A stretch of DNA of 64,000 bases from CAZMRF01 sp964568735 (GCA_964568735.1 CAZMRF010000010.1:32014-96013); one strand, 5' to 3'. Positions 44,708-53,609 are shown, counted from the first letter of the stretch. Notes: generated by a model not told the origin, from the sequence alone. Program-made: numbers and translations.

Positions 44708-45430
44708 ATGATCCAGCTCTACCACGTCACGAAGCGCTACCCCCCAGGCATCAACGCCCTGACCGACGTCTCCCTCCACGTCGAGAAGGGGGATTTCGTC
44801 TTCCTGACGGGACCGAGCGGGGCCGGCAAGACCACGCTCCTGAAGCTCCTCTTCCGCGAGGAGCTGCCCACCGAAGGCCAGATCATCGTCAACGGGCGCA
44901 ACATGGCCGTCCTCCCGTCGGCCCGCGTGCCTTATCTACGGAGATCCATCGGGGTCGTCTTCCAGGACTTCAAGCTCATCCACCGCAAGACGGTCTACGA
45001 GAACACGGCGCTGGCCTTGCACGTGGTCGGAGTGCCCGAGCACGAGCACAAGATCCGCGTCCTGAAGGTCCTACGCCTCGTGGGCCTCCAGCACCGCATG
45101 CACGCCTACCCGCTGCAGATCTCGGGCGGAGAGCAGCAGCGCGTGGCCATCGCGCGCGCCCTGATCAACGAGCCCGTGCTGCTCCTCGCGGACGAGCCCA
45201 CGGGGAACCTCGATCCCGAGCTGTCGATCGAGATCATGAGGCTCTTCCGCGACATCAACGCCCAGGGCGCCACCATCGTCGTGGCCACGCACGACCCCTC
45301 CATCCTCCGCTCCTTCGGCCGGCGCGTGATCCACCTGGAGGGGGGCCGCCTCGTCGACGCCACGCGCGTCCAGGGGGCCTCGGATCGCTCCGCGCTGGCC
45401 TCGCTGGACGCCGTGCCGGGTACCCCGTGA
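44708..45430 (+). CDS. ftsE: Cell-division ATP-binding protein FtsE
   Basis: The 240-residue ATPase of the FtsEX complex couples cell division to peptidoglycan hydrolase activation. It opens MIQLYHVTKRYPPGINAL, has Walker A GPSGAGKTTLLKLLF, the Q-loop VFQDFKL, signature ISGGEQQRVAIARAL and Walker B LLLADEPTGNLDPE. The gene is 49 nt after gatB and overlaps ftsX (GTGA). Confidence 0.97.
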   Translation: MIQLYHVTKRYPPGINALTDVSLHVEKGDFVFLTGPSGAGKTTLLKLLFREELPTEGQIIVNGRNMAVLPSARVPYLRRSIGVVFQDFKLIHRKTVYENTALALHVVGVPEHEHKIRVLKVLRLVGLQHRMHAYPLQISGGEQQRVAIARALINEPVLLLADEPTGNLDPELSIEIMRLFRDINAQGATIVVATHDPSILRSFGRRVIHLEGGRLVDATRVQGASDRSALASLDAVPGTP

Positions 45431-46347
45431 GCCGCAGGCCGGGGGCGACGCCTCTCGGGCGGCTCCGTTATTTCCTGAAGGAGGCCTTCCTCCAGCTCCT
45501 CCGGGGCCGCGCGGTCAACGCTCTCACGATCGGCATCATCACGGCTTCCCTCTTCATCCTGGGGGGCTTCCTCCTCCTCGTGTCGAACCTCCGCGCGGCG
45601 GTCGGGGAGTGGAACCAGATCGCCATCATCGTCTATCTCCGCGACGACGCGCCCGACGAGGAGGTGAAGGCGCTCCGGGAGGCCGTGGAGCAGGACGAGA
45701 TCGCCCGTGAGGTCCGCTACATCTCGAGGGACGAGGCTGCGGCCATCTTCCGCCAGAGGTTCTCCCGGCTGGCCGGGGTCGCCGACGACCTGGGAGGCAA
45801 CCCCTTCCCCTCCAGCATCGAGATCCTCGCGAGAGGAGAGCGCTCCGAGCGTGGCGGGCCCACCGAGACGCTCATCGCCTCGCTGCGCGCGAACCCGAAC
45901 GTCGAGGAGGTCCGCGACAACGAGTCCGAGGCGCAGAAAATCCAGGATCTGATCCGCCTCGTGTCGATCGGGGGATGGGTGATCGGCGGGATCCTGGCCA
46001 TGGCTTCGCTGTTCACGATCTTCAACGTGATCCGCCTGACCGTCTATCAGCGCCGCGACGACATCGCCATCATGCGGCTGGTCGGCGCCACGGGCGCCTT
46101 CATACGCGGCCCCTTCCTCGTGGAGGGCACGCTCCAGGGGATCCTCGGCGCGGTGGCGGCGGAGGCGCTGCTCTTCCTGGCCTGGGGGCGGCTGGGAGCT
46201 TACGCGGCGGCCACGGGAAACAGCTTCCTCCGACTCCTGACGGCCGGCTTTCTCACGCTGCCGCAGGCGGCCGGGCTCGCTGCCGCGGGGATGCTCCTCG
46301 GGGCCACGGGGAGCCTCCTGAGCCTGAGGCGCTTCCTGGCGGAATAG
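45427..46347 (+). CDS. ftsX: Cell-division protein FtsX
   Basis: The 306-residue permease partner of FtsE has a GTG start overlapping the ftsE stop. One helix at about residues 35-58 (ALTIGIITASLFILGGFLLLV), a periplasmic domain with the typical VYLRDDAPDEEVKAL and RYISRDEAAAIFRQRF strands, and three C-terminal helices give the standard four-helix topology. The final FtsX block FNVIRLTVYQRRDDIAIMRLVGATGAFIRGPF is intact. Confidence 0.96.
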   Translation: MSRRPGATPLGRLRYFLKEAFLQLLRGRAVNALTIGIITASLFILGGFLLLVSNLRAAVGEWNQIAIIVYLRDDAPDEEVKALREAVEQDEIAREVRYISRDEAAAIFRQRFSRLAGVADDLGGNPFPSSIEILARGERSERGGPTETLIASLRANPNVEEVRDNESEAQKIQDLIRLVSIGGWVIGGILAMASLFTIFNVIRLTVYQRRDDIAIMRLVGATGAFIRGPFLVEGTLQGILGAVAAEALLFLAWGRLGAYAAATGNSFLRLLTAGFLTLPQAAGLAAAGMLLGATGSLLSLRRFLAE

Positions 46348-46359
46348 GCCTTCAACCCC

Positions 46360-49300
46360 TCAGAACTCGTAGGCGATGTAGAAGTCGGACCGCCAGTTGC
46401 TGCCGCCGACCCTTTCGTAGCGGCAGGTGTTCAGCTCTTCGGCCGCGATGCTCGAGTCGGCCTGGACGCACTGTCCCGTGCTGAGGTCGAAAACCGTGCA
46501 GGCCGTGAACACGGCCTGCTGGCAGCTCTGGCGGTCGATCTGCGAGTACGGCAGCGTCTTGGCGAAGGTCCAGTTCAGATCGAAGATGCCCATTCGGAAG
46601 TTGAATCCCAGCCCGTAGGAGGCCCTCGCATCCTGGAGCCTGTCCTTCTCGGAGTCCCAGAACTTGAACTCCCGGAAGACTCCTGGGATGCCAAGGTCCC
46701 TGAAGAGTGGCATGTCGCCGATCTCCCGGTCGAAGAAGTAGCCGTCCTGCGTCCAGACCGCGCCGAGGTCGAAGAAGAAGAGCCCGCGGATCCACCGGAT
46801 CGATCCGAAGGGCAACCTCAGCTCGTCCACGAGCGGGAACCTGTATTCCAGGTTCATCCAGGCAGCCTGGTCACCGATGAACTCACGGAACTGGTAGCCG
46901 CGGAGCTGGTTGTATCCGCCGAAGCCGAACAGCGTGGATCCCCCGCCGTTGGAGATGTGGCTCCCGACCCTCAAGGCGAAGAGCGAGCGGTAGGTCACCT
47001 TGCCATAGGCGCGGAAGTCCACGTTGTAGTTCGTGTAGCTGGCATCGTCGTTCCCCGTCGCGACGGGCGAGGACTCCACCCCGATCCTGAACCTCTTCCC
47101 GTGCCAGGGTCCCCAGGGGTTGTAGCGGAGAGTGTCGCCCACGATGCTGAGGCCCACGGCGAGGTTCGTGCTTCGCAGGTTGTTGAAGTCCAGCGTGGCG
47201 AAATCGTCCTGCTTGCTCGTCGTGGGATCGTCGAAGGTGTCCAGCCCTGAATCCAGGGCATCCCGGTTCAGCACCTGCAGGTCCGTCTCGAACCTGTAAT
47301 GGCGGCTGATCGGGAAGGAGAGCCCTCCCTCCCCTCCCGTGTACCTGCTGGAGTCCACACGGGTGTAGGTATTCCCGCCCGCGGGCACGAGGATGAAGTC
47401 CCGGACGTCGAAGGCGCGGAAGTGGTAGCGGAGGCGGGAGTCCAGGTCGACGTAGCCGAGATCGATGTTCTGGAAGTCCGCCACCGACGTGAGGAAGGCC
47501 CAGAAGCGGTGATCCCCGAGCAGGTCCGAGAAGATGACGGCGGCGTTGCCGAAGACCGTGCCGTCGTTCGCCACGCCCACCCCGACCGTGGGCACCGTCT
47601 CGACGTGGAAGGTCCGCTTGAAGGAGGGCTGCTTCTCGTCCTCGTCCACGGTGAGCTGGAGCGGAGGTTTGAAGGGCTCGAGGTCGCCGAGCGATCCAGC
47701 CCTCTCCTCGGGGGTGACGACCTTGAGCGGCTTCGTGACGTCCACCTCGAAGAGGCGGAACTGCCCCCGGGTGTAGGTCGTGGCCACGACCCGCTCCCTG
47801 CCGCCGTCGGCGGGCCGATCCTGCGCCTGGAAGAAGCCTCCCATGACGTCGGTGTACTGGCGGATCTCCCCCGATTCCAGGTCGATCGAGTAGAGATTGA
47901 AGATCCCCTCGGCACCCGCGTCGGAGCTGTACAGGATGCGCTTGCCGTCCCGTGTGAACGTGGGCATCAGCTCGCTGGTCGTGCCGAACGTGATCTGGGT
48001 CTTCCGGGTGGGATCCTCGTAGTCCATGAGGAAGACCTTCTCATAGGCGTCGAGCCTTCTGTTGTAGAGGATCGACTTCCCGTCGGAGGACCAGGAGGGG
48101 TTGGTGTCGTAGTACTCGTCGTCGGTGAGGTTCCTGGTTGCCCCGGAGATGAGATCCAGCTCGAAGATGTCCACCTGCCCGTCGAGGTTGCCCGCGAAGA
48201 TGATCTTGTCCCCGTCCGGAGAGTAGGCGGGAGAGGCCGCGTTCGCGGTCGGAAGCTCGATCAGCTTCTCCTGGTGGCCCGTGAGGGCGTTGGCGATGAG
48301 TAGCGCCCGCGACCCCTTCCTCCTGACGAAGAAGGCCACCGCGTCCCCGTCCGGGGACCAGGCCAGATCGCTTCCGCCTTCGAAGGCCTCCGTCGTGATG
48401 AACTCGTAATCGTTGCTGAACCCCTTGGTGATGTTCTTGATCACCTCGCCGTCCTTCGCGTTGAGGATGACCACGTCGAAGTCGTGGTAGCGCGTGGTGA
48501 GGACCGCGACGAGATCGCCCGAGGGCGACAGGACCGGCGAGAAGGTGTAGACGCCGGGGAGCTTGAAGCCGATCTCCTTGCCGTAGTCGGCCGGCTCGTC
48601 CTTCTCGAGCAGCGTCGGGAGGTACTTCCGTCGCAGGTACTTCTGGAAGCGCCGATCGAACTCGTCCCCCTCGATCCCGAAGGCCTCCTTGATGGCCTTC
48701 TCGATGTTCCTCGAGAGCAGGATCCGCCGGTACTCGCTCAGCAGCGTCCGGATTCCCTCCTTGCCCCACTCCTTCTCGATGAAGTCGAAGGTCGCGTGCC
48801 CCAGGCGGTAGGTCAGGAAATCGAGTCTCTCCCACTTGGTGATGGGCGGGACGAGTCCGTGGATCACCGCATCCCGCAGGATCATGAGATCGATGTTGTC
48901 TTCGTCCTTGCCCATGTAGGAGGCCAGCCCTTCCATGAGCCATCCGGGCGCCGCGCCGCGGATCGCGCGGCCCAGCGAGTCCTGGTAGAGGATGCTGAAC
49001 TCGAAGATGTGGGTCAGCTCGTGGACCATCACCTCGTACAGATCGTCCGGCGGCAGGTCGATCGCGATCACCATCCGGTGCTTCAGGGGCTCCGCAAAGG
49101 CCAGCACTCCCTGCGGGATCTCTGAGAGCTCGATGTTCGTCTGCTCGAACTCGGCGTGTGTTCGATAGTAGATGAGGGGGATCCGGAACTTCGGCTCGTG
49201 GTCCAGCTCGCGGTTCAGGTACAGGTAGGCACTCTCGGCGTACGAGACCATCTGCTCGAGGAACTGCTCGGAGTCGGGATAGTAGTAGACGTCGAAGTGG

Positions 49301-49467
49301 GGGGACTTGTAGAGGCGCCAGTCGAAGGCGCGGTAGTGGACCTTGTTCTGGCCGAAGAAGCCCTGGGCGTGGACGGGCCCCGCGCCCGCGAAGAACAGGG
49401 CGGCTCCCGCGAGGAAGGCCAGGGCCGCCTTCCGCCGCGGCCGGATGGGAGTCCGCGTCGCCGTCAT
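46360..49467 (-). CDS. Peptidase-MA / TolB-like propeller / outer-membrane barrel fusion
   Basis: The 1035-residue protein starts with a signal peptide (AALAFLAGAALFFAGAGPVHA). A gluzincin peptidase-MA domain follows, with zinc motif HELTH (149-153) and the third ligand in GWLMEGLASYMG. Residues about 310-590 are WD40/TolB-like propeller repeats (VLSPSGDLVAVLTTR, AWSPDGDAVAFFVRR, AYSPDGDKIIFAGN, SWSSDGKSILYNR). The last 350 residues resemble a BamA-type beta barrel (YNQLRGYQFREFIGDQAAWMNLEYRFPL), ending in Phe (YIAYEF) as BAM substrates do. It is probably an outer-membrane protease with a periplasmic propeller. The ATG overlaps the upstream gene's stop (4 nt). Confidence 0.88.
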   Translation of the reverse strand: MTATRTPIRPRRKAALAFLAGAALFFAGAGPVHAQGFFGQNKVHYRAFDWRLYKSPHFDVYYYPDSEQFLEQMVSYAESAYLYLNRELDHEPKFRIPLIYYRTHAEFEQTNIELSEIPQGVLAFAEPLKHRMVIAIDLPPDDLYEVMVHELTHIFEFSILYQDSLGRAIRGAAPGWLMEGLASYMGKDEDNIDLMILRDAVIHGLVPPITKWERLDFLTYRLGHATFDFIEKEWGKEGIRTLLSEYRRILLSRNIEKAIKEAFGIEGDEFDRRFQKYLRRKYLPTLLEKDEPADYGKEIGFKLPGVYTFSPVLSPSGDLVAVLTTRYHDFDVVILNAKDGEVIKNITKGFSNDYEFITTEAFEGGSDLAWSPDGDAVAFFVRRKGSRALLIANALTGHQEKLIELPTANAASPAYSPDGDKIIFAGNLDGQVDIFELDLISGATRNLTDDEYYDTNPSWSSDGKSILYNRRLDAYEKVFLMDYEDPTRKTQITFGTTSELMPTFTRDGKRILYSSDAGAEGIFNLYSIDLESGEIRQYTDVMGGFFQAQDRPADGGRERVVATTYTRGQFRLFEVDVTKPLKVVTPEERAGSLGDLEPFKPPLQLTVDEDEKQPSFKRTFHVETVPTVGVGVANDGTVFGNAAVIFSDLLGDHRFWAFLTSVADFQNIDLGYVDLDSRLRYHFRAFDVRDFILVPAGGNTYTRVDSSRYTGGEGGLSFPISRHYRFETDLQVLNRDALDSGLDTFDDPTTSKQDDFATLDFNNLRSTNLAVGLSIVGDTLRYNPWGPWHGKRFRIGVESSPVATGNDDASYTNYNVDFRAYGKVTYRSLFALRVGSHISNGGGSTLFGFGGYNQLRGYQFREFIGDQAAWMNLEYRFPLVDELRLPFGSIRWIRGLFFFDLGAVWTQDGYFFDREIGDMPLFRDLGIPGVFREFKFWDSEKDRLQDARASYGLGFNFRMGIFDLNWTFAKTLPYSQIDRQSCQQAVFTACTVFDLSTGQCVQADSSIAAEELNTCRYERVGGSNWRSDFYIAYEF

Positions 49468-50159
49468 TCGGTGAAGAGGTAGCGGGTCTCGGTCTTCTGC
49501 CTCGGCATGAGAACGCCGAGCACCTCGGGCGAGGACCGTTCCGTGAGCTGGTGGAGCGCGGTCAGGCCGTCGTGGCCCGTCCCGTCGAAGACGGCTTCTT
49601 CGCTGAGCCTCTGCTCGTAGAGGAGCTCGCCTGTCTCTCCTTTGAAGTAGTAGAGCCGGGAGGTCATGTTGAAGCCCTCCCGCTCGGCGTAGCGCGTGCG
49701 GCGAAGCCGCTGTCCCGTGTAGGGGCTTATGACGTCCTCCTGGATGAAGCCCGACTTGTCGTCGCGCTCGAACTCGAGCGTCCCCGCGATGATCAGGTCG
49801 GCGGTGTAGCGCTGGGCGAGTCTCCTCCAGTACGAGCCGTTGCGGATGATGTCCTGGAGCTCCTGCTCCGGAAGCGGAGGCGGATCCACGTCGATGACCT
49901 CGAAGGTGGATCGCTTTCGCAGCATGTCGCGCGTGTACTTGATGAACTCCTGGTCGATGTCGAGCTCCGGGTTGTCGTTGCTCCTGAAGCCCGCCACGAG
50001 CAGCCGCCGCATCCCCGTCACGTCGATCTTCTCCGCGACGGGGAGGCTCACCTGCACCGGCACCGTCCCCCCGGCCAGGGCCTGCTCGACGAGCGGCCCC
50101 GAGGCGAGAGCGCCCAGGACGATGATGACCGGAAGGAGCGGGAGGCGATCAGGAGCCAT
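49464..50159 (-). CDS. Exported protein of CsgG/FlgO-like type
   Basis: The 231-residue product has a signal peptide (LPVIIVLGALASGPLVEQALA). The mature part has the alternating strands of CsgG/FlgO/TolB-N-like proteins: RRLLVAGFRSND, a helix, STFEVIDVDPPPLPEQELQ, then YTADLIIAGTLEFERDDKSGF. No lipobox cysteine is visible. Function is unknown; the fold family often assembles with outer-membrane machinery, and the gene is coupled to the protease-barrel gene downstream (ATGA) and overlaps the TPR gene upstream by 11 nt. Confidence 0.65.
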   Translation of the reverse strand: MAPDRLPLLPVIIVLGALASGPLVEQALAGGTVPVQVSLPVAEKIDVTGMRRLLVAGFRSNDNPELDIDQEFIKYTRDMLRKRSTFEVIDVDPPPLPEQELQDIIRNGSYWRRLAQRYTADLIIAGTLEFERDDKSGFIQEDVISPYTGQRLRRTRYAEREGFNMTSRLYYFKGETGELLYEQRLSEEAVFDGTGHDGLTALHQLTERSSPEVLGVLMPRQKTETRYLFTE

Positions 50160-50610
50160 CGTCCTTCTTCTCCTTCTCCTTCGCCTCCGTTTCCTTCTTT
50201 CCGTCCTGAGAGGCCGCGGCGTAGCCGGGCTGGCTGCGCGTGGCCATGTAGGCCTTGAGGCGGTCGAGGTTCTCCTGGATCTGCTGGTTGCCGGGCTCCA
50301 GCTCGCGGGCGCGCTGGTAGGCCTCGAGGGCCTCCTCGAAACGGCCCGTGCTCTCCCGCGCGACCCCCAGGTTGCTCCAGGCGAAGCCGTTGTCGGGCTG
50401 CTCCTCGACGACCCGCTCGAACCTGAAGGCAGCCTCGCGCCAGGAGCCCTTCAAGGCCATCTCGACGCCGAACTCCATCTGTCGCCTGGCGGAGGCGCTG
50501 GCGGCGATGGCGAGGGGGGGCGCTAGGAGGATCGAGGCCGCGCAGATCAGAGCCTGGAATCGCCGCAAAAATTGCCTCGAGGCGCCCCTGCCGGCATGAA
50601 GATCGGGCAT
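50149..50610 (-). CDS. Exported TPR protein
   Basis: The start is set to ATG 50610 (MPDLHAGRG), because a promoter lies at 50679-50650 inside the longer frame. The 153-residue product has a signal peptide (FQALICAASILLAPPLAIAASA), then two or three TPR units (MEFGVEMALKGSWREAAFRFERVVEEQPDN, AWSNLGVARESTGRFEEALEAYQRARELEPGN) and a highly charged Lys/Glu tail. It heads the envelope operon TPR, CsgG-like, protease-barrel, and probably scaffolds that set in the periplasm. Confidence 0.8.
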   Translation of the reverse strand: MPDLHAGRGASRQFLRRFQALICAASILLAPPLAIAASASARRQMEFGVEMALKGSWREAAFRFERVVEEQPDNGFAWSNLGVARESTGRFEEALEAYQRARELEPGNQQIQENLDRLKAYMATRSQPGYAAASQDGKKETEAKEKEKKDDGS

Positions 50611-50649
50611 GGTCGGCAGATTCTCGTGCCCGAAGCCGGAACGGGGGCG

Positions 50650-50679
50650 ATTATAGTTCAGCGGGAAGAAGGCCTTCAA
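50650..50679 (-). promoter_or_regulatory. Promoter of the TPR-CsgG-like-barrel operon
   Basis: TTGAAG (50679-50674) and a perfect TATAAT (50655-50650) are 18 nt apart on the minus strand. The -10 box is about 39 nt before ATG 50610. Confidence 0.7.
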
Positions 50680-50686
50680 CACGGCT

Positions 50687-51640
50687 TCAGCGCGCCGGAT
50701 AGCGGGATCGAGCCGTCACCCTCAGCCCGGGTCGCGAGAGCTTCACCGTGATCTTCCGATAGCCGGGCTCCGCCCTCTCGGGGGGCCGGAAGGCCAGCAG
50801 GTAGCGGCTCCCCACCGATTCGGCGACGTGCGCGAAGGCCGAGGAGAGATTGGAGGCGCTGTCGGCCACGAGCGCCTCTCCGCCGGTCTCGTCGGCCACG
50901 CGGCGCAGGATCCCGCGCGCGGCCCGTGGGCCGAAGGCGACGGTGTAGATCGCCACGTCGCGCGAGAGGGCCGCGTCGATCCCCTTCGCGAGGGCCGCCT
51001 CCGCCTGCTCCTGGGGGTAGACCGTGTCGGTGCCGTCGGTGAAGACGACGGCGATCCGCGCCCCTTCCCGGCGATCCAGGTGGCGCGCGGAGGCCGCCAG
51101 GGCGTCGAAGAGCGCCGTGCGGTCGCCCCCGAGGCGTGCGGCGGAGATCGCATCCTCCATCTCGCGGCGCACCGTGCTGAAGTCGAGGTCGAGGTAGACC
51201 CCCTCGTTGAAGATCACCAGGGAGCAGGCCGTGCCTTCCGCCTGGCTCCGGATGAACTCGAGAGCCGCGGCCCTGGCCGCGAGCTCGTGGGGCTGCATGC
51301 TGGGGCTGAGATCGAGGGCGAGGATCACGGAGACGGGACGGGCCTCCCGGCCGAAGGATGCCAGGGCCACGGGGACGCCCTCGTCGAGAACGGTGAAATC
51401 CTCACGCGCGAGGTCAGTGACCGGGTGTCCCGATGCATCCCTCACGACCACCGGGACCAGGACCAGGGAGACAGCCACGGTCTCCACCCAGCCAGGCTGG
51501 CTCGTCTTATCATCAGTCCTCGCCGGCTCCTCCGTCCCCGCCGCTGGGAGGGCCGTGGCGATCGCGATCCAGAGGGCCGCGGCGGCGCGATATCCCGGAA
51601 TGGTCCGTCGAACGGCCCGAATCAGGGGGGTCGGCGGCAT
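50687..51640 (-). CDS. Secreted VWFA-related domain protein
   Basis: I use ATG 51640 (MPPTPLIRAVRRTIPGY), which starts the signal peptide (AAALWIAIATALPAAG) and has TATACT 6 nt upstream; the longer frame adds 37 residues across the promoter. The 317-residue product has the acidobacterial VWFA-related order: LVPVVVRDASGHPVTDLAREDFTVLDEG, then the A domain with MIDAS DLSPSM, DRTALFDALA and VVFTDGTDTVYP, then RYLLAFRPPERAEPGYRKITVKL. It is paralogous to the gene at the left end. The role is unknown, probably protein binding in the periplasm. Confidence 0.85.
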   Translation of the reverse strand: MPPTPLIRAVRRTIPGYRAAAALWIAIATALPAAGTEEPARTDDKTSQPGWVETVAVSLVLVPVVVRDASGHPVTDLAREDFTVLDEGVPVALASFGREARPVSVILALDLSPSMQPHELAARAAALEFIRSQAEGTACSLVIFNEGVYLDLDFSTVRREMEDAISAARLGGDRTALFDALAASARHLDRREGARIAVVFTDGTDTVYPQEQAEAALAKGIDAALSRDVAIYTVAFGPRAARGILRRVADETGGEALVADSASNLSSAFAHVAESVGSRYLLAFRPPERAEPGYRKITVKLSRPGLRVTARSRYPAR

Positions 51641-51646
51641 GCGCGA

Positions 51647-51654
51647 AGTATAAT
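51647..51654. promoter_or_regulatory. Overlapping divergent -10 boxes (VWFA / aroA)
   Basis: The 8 nt AGTATAAT reads TATAAT on the plus strand (51649-51654) and TATACT on the minus strand (51652-51647). The minus box ends 6 nt before the VWFA ATG, and the plus box 9 nt before the aroA ATG. No ribosome-binding site fits in either gap. Both genes may be leaderless and could compete for polymerase. Confidence 0.55.
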
Positions 51655-51663
51655 GCCCGGGCC

Positions 51664-53061
51664 ATGAGTCCTCCCGGCGCCCCCGGTGAAGCTCCCCCGC
51701 GGGCGGAGGTATCCGGGCGCTCCGGCACGACGCGGGAGGCTCCCCCGGCACGCACGATCAGCCTCTCGGCTCCTATCGACGCCGAGGTCCGCGTTCCCTC
51801 CTCGAAGAGCCTGACGCAGCGGGCTCTCGTCTGTGCCGCTCTGGCGCGCGGGCAGTCGACGCTGCGCCGCCCCCTGGAAGCCGAGGACACCCTGCTGATG
51901 GCCGCGGCGCTCGGGACGCTCGGCGTGCAGATCGGCCGGGGCCCGGACCTCTGGGTCGTGAACGGCTTCGAGGATCTCTTCTCCACCTCGGGGGCCACGT
52001 TGCGCCTCGGGAACGCGGGCACCGCGATGCGCTTTCTCACCCCTCTCGTGGCGCTGGGGCGGGGCACCTTCACGCTGGATGGCTCCACGCGGATGCGCGA
52101 GCGGCCCATCGGGGATCTCATCGCGGCGCTCCGGGGGCTGGGAGTGAGCATCCGCTCCTACCGGGACGATGGCTGCCCTCCGGTGGAGATCAACGCCGCC
52201 GGCCTCCCGGGCGGCCATGTCGTCGTCCGCGGAGTCCTCTCGAGCCAGTTCCTCTCGGGGCTCCTCCTGGCCGCACCCCGGGCGGAGGGCGACCTGAAGC
52301 TCCAGGTCAATGGACGTACGGTCTCGCGCCCCTATGTCGGCCTCACGCTCGAGGTCATGCGCCGCTTCGGCGCCGCGGTCGACGTGAGCCCCGCCTGGAT
52401 CGCCCCTTCGAAGATCCCTGAATCCCCCACCTTCCTGGTCAGCGCGACGGGCTACAGCCCGACCGACTACGCCGTCGAAGGCGACGCCTCGAGCGCCTGC
52501 TGGTGGTTCGCCGCGGCGGCCGTCACGGGAGGCCGCATCCGCGTGAACGGGATCTCCAGCGGGTCGGGTCAGGGAGACCTGGCATTCCTGGATCTGCTCC
52601 GGGAGATGGGATGCCGGGTGATCTCAGGCCCGCCGGGGGAGGAATGGATCGAGGTCGAGGGATCGTCCCTGAAGGGTGTCGAGGCCCATCTGACCGACAT
52701 GCCCGACGTGGCGCCGGCCCTCGGCGCCGTCGCCCTCTTCGCCTCGACGCCGACGAGGATCTCGGGCGCGGCCCACCTCCGCGCGAAGGAGAGCGACCGT
52801 ATCGCGGGCCTCGCCGCGGGCCTCGGGAGCCTCGGCGCGCACGTGGAAGAGCATCGTGACGGCCTGACCATCCACCCCGGACCGCTCCGGCCCGCGACGC
52901 TGGATCCCCTCTCCGATCACCGGCTGGCCATGGCCTTCGCCGTGGCGGGGCTCGGCATCGGGGAGGTGCGCATCCTCGATCCCGGGTGCGTGGCCAAGTC
53001 CTACCCAGGCTTCTTCGAGGAGCTGGACAAGATCTCCCGCCCCCGCCCCCCAGCCCCATGA
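51664..53061 (+). CDS. aroA: 3-phosphoshikimate 1-carboxyvinyltransferase (EPSP synthase)
   Basis: The 465-residue enzyme joins shikimate-3-phosphate and phosphoenolpyruvate in aromatic amino-acid synthesis. Family motifs are VPSSKSLTQRALVCAAL (the substrate-binding Lys-Ser region), LGNAGTAMRFLTPL (PEP loop; the common GTT is GTA here), DGSTRMRERPIGDLI, DASSACWWFAAAAVTGG, and RAKESDRIAGLAAGL. The first 30 residues are a Pro/Gly/Arg-rich extension. The stop codon abuts the first operator of the SRPBCC gene. Confidence 0.95.
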   Translation: MSPPGAPGEAPPRAEVSGRSGTTREAPPARTISLSAPIDAEVRVPSSKSLTQRALVCAALARGQSTLRRPLEAEDTLLMAAALGTLGVQIGRGPDLWVVNGFEDLFSTSGATLRLGNAGTAMRFLTPLVALGRGTFTLDGSTRMRERPIGDLIAALRGLGVSIRSYRDDGCPPVEINAAGLPGGHVVVRGVLSSQFLSGLLLAAPRAEGDLKLQVNGRTVSRPYVGLTLEVMRRFGAAVDVSPAWIAPSKIPESPTFLVSATGYSPTDYAVEGDASSACWWFAAAAVTGGRIRVNGISSGSGQGDLAFLDLLREMGCRVISGPPGEEWIEVEGSSLKGVEAHLTDMPDVAPALGAVALFASTPTRISGAAHLRAKESDRIAGLAAGLGSLGAHVEEHRDGLTIHPGPLRPATLDPLSDHRLAMAFAVAGLGIGEVRILDPGCVAKSYPGFFEELDKISRPRPPAP

Positions 53062-53119
53062 GCAACCTGATGGTTGCATGTTTCGCGGGCCTGAGCTAAC
53101 TTGCAACCGTTCGGTTGCA
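53062..53119 (+). promoter_or_regulatory. Promoter with two identical-type operators for SRPBCC-ArsR
   Basis: Two inverted repeats of the form GCAACC-N4-GGTTGC lie at 53062-53077 and 53103-53118, 41 bp apart (about four helical turns). The second extends to TGCAACCG/CGGTTGCA. Between and over them, TTGCAT (53074-53079) and TAACTT (53097-53102), 17 nt apart, form a promoter. One operator thus covers the -35 and the other the start point, as expected for repression by the ArsR-type protein encoded downstream. Confidence 0.75.
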
Positions 53120-53144
53120 TATTGAATCCTCACAGGAGGCCCAG

Positions 53145-53609
53145 ATGAGCGCGACCGCCGCCAATCGCATCGAGAAGAAGATCATGCTCCGCCACCCGAG
53201 GTCCAGGGTGTGGCGAGCCCTCACCGATTCAGCGGAATTCGGGAAGTGGTTCGGGGCCGTCTTCGATGAGCCCTTCAAGCCCGGGGCACGGCTGAAGGGA
53301 AAGGTCACGCACAAGGGCTACGAGCACATGACGATGGACGTGACGATCGAGCACATGCAGCCCGAGCGGCTCTTCTCGTGGCGCTGGCATCCGGGCGCCT
53401 GCGAGCCCGGCGAGGACGTCTCGCACGAACCCACGACGCTGGTCGTCTTCGAGCTCCAGGAGGTCCCGGGAGGCACGCTGCTGACCGTGGTGGAATCCGG
53501 CTTCGACCTGATCCCGCTCGCGCGCCGCGCCAAAGCCTTCCGCGACAACGAGGGAGGCTGGGCGATGCAGATGGAAGCGATCGAAGGGCATCTCGGCAGG
53601 TCTTCCTGA
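53145..53609 (+). CDS. SRPBCC (AHSA1/CalC-like) protein
   Basis: ATG 53145 is chosen because AGGAGG lies at 53134-53139; the earlier frame start at 53115 lies at the promoter. The 154-residue product has the START-like fold: IEKKIMLRHPRSRVWRALTDSAEFGKWFG, KVTHKGYEHMTMDVTIEHMQPERLFSWRWHP, TLVVFELQEVPGGTLLTVVESGFD. Such proteins bind small hydrophobic ligands. It is co-transcribed with an ArsR-type repressor 14 nt downstream, so the ligand or stress is probably sensed by that repressor. Confidence 0.9.
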   Translation: MSATAANRIEKKIMLRHPRSRVWRALTDSAEFGKWFGAVFDEPFKPGARLKGKVTHKGYEHMTMDVTIEHMQPERLFSWRWHPGACEPGEDVSHEPTTLVVFELQEVPGGTLLTVVESGFDLIPLARRAKAFRDNEGGWAMQMEAIEGHLGRSS

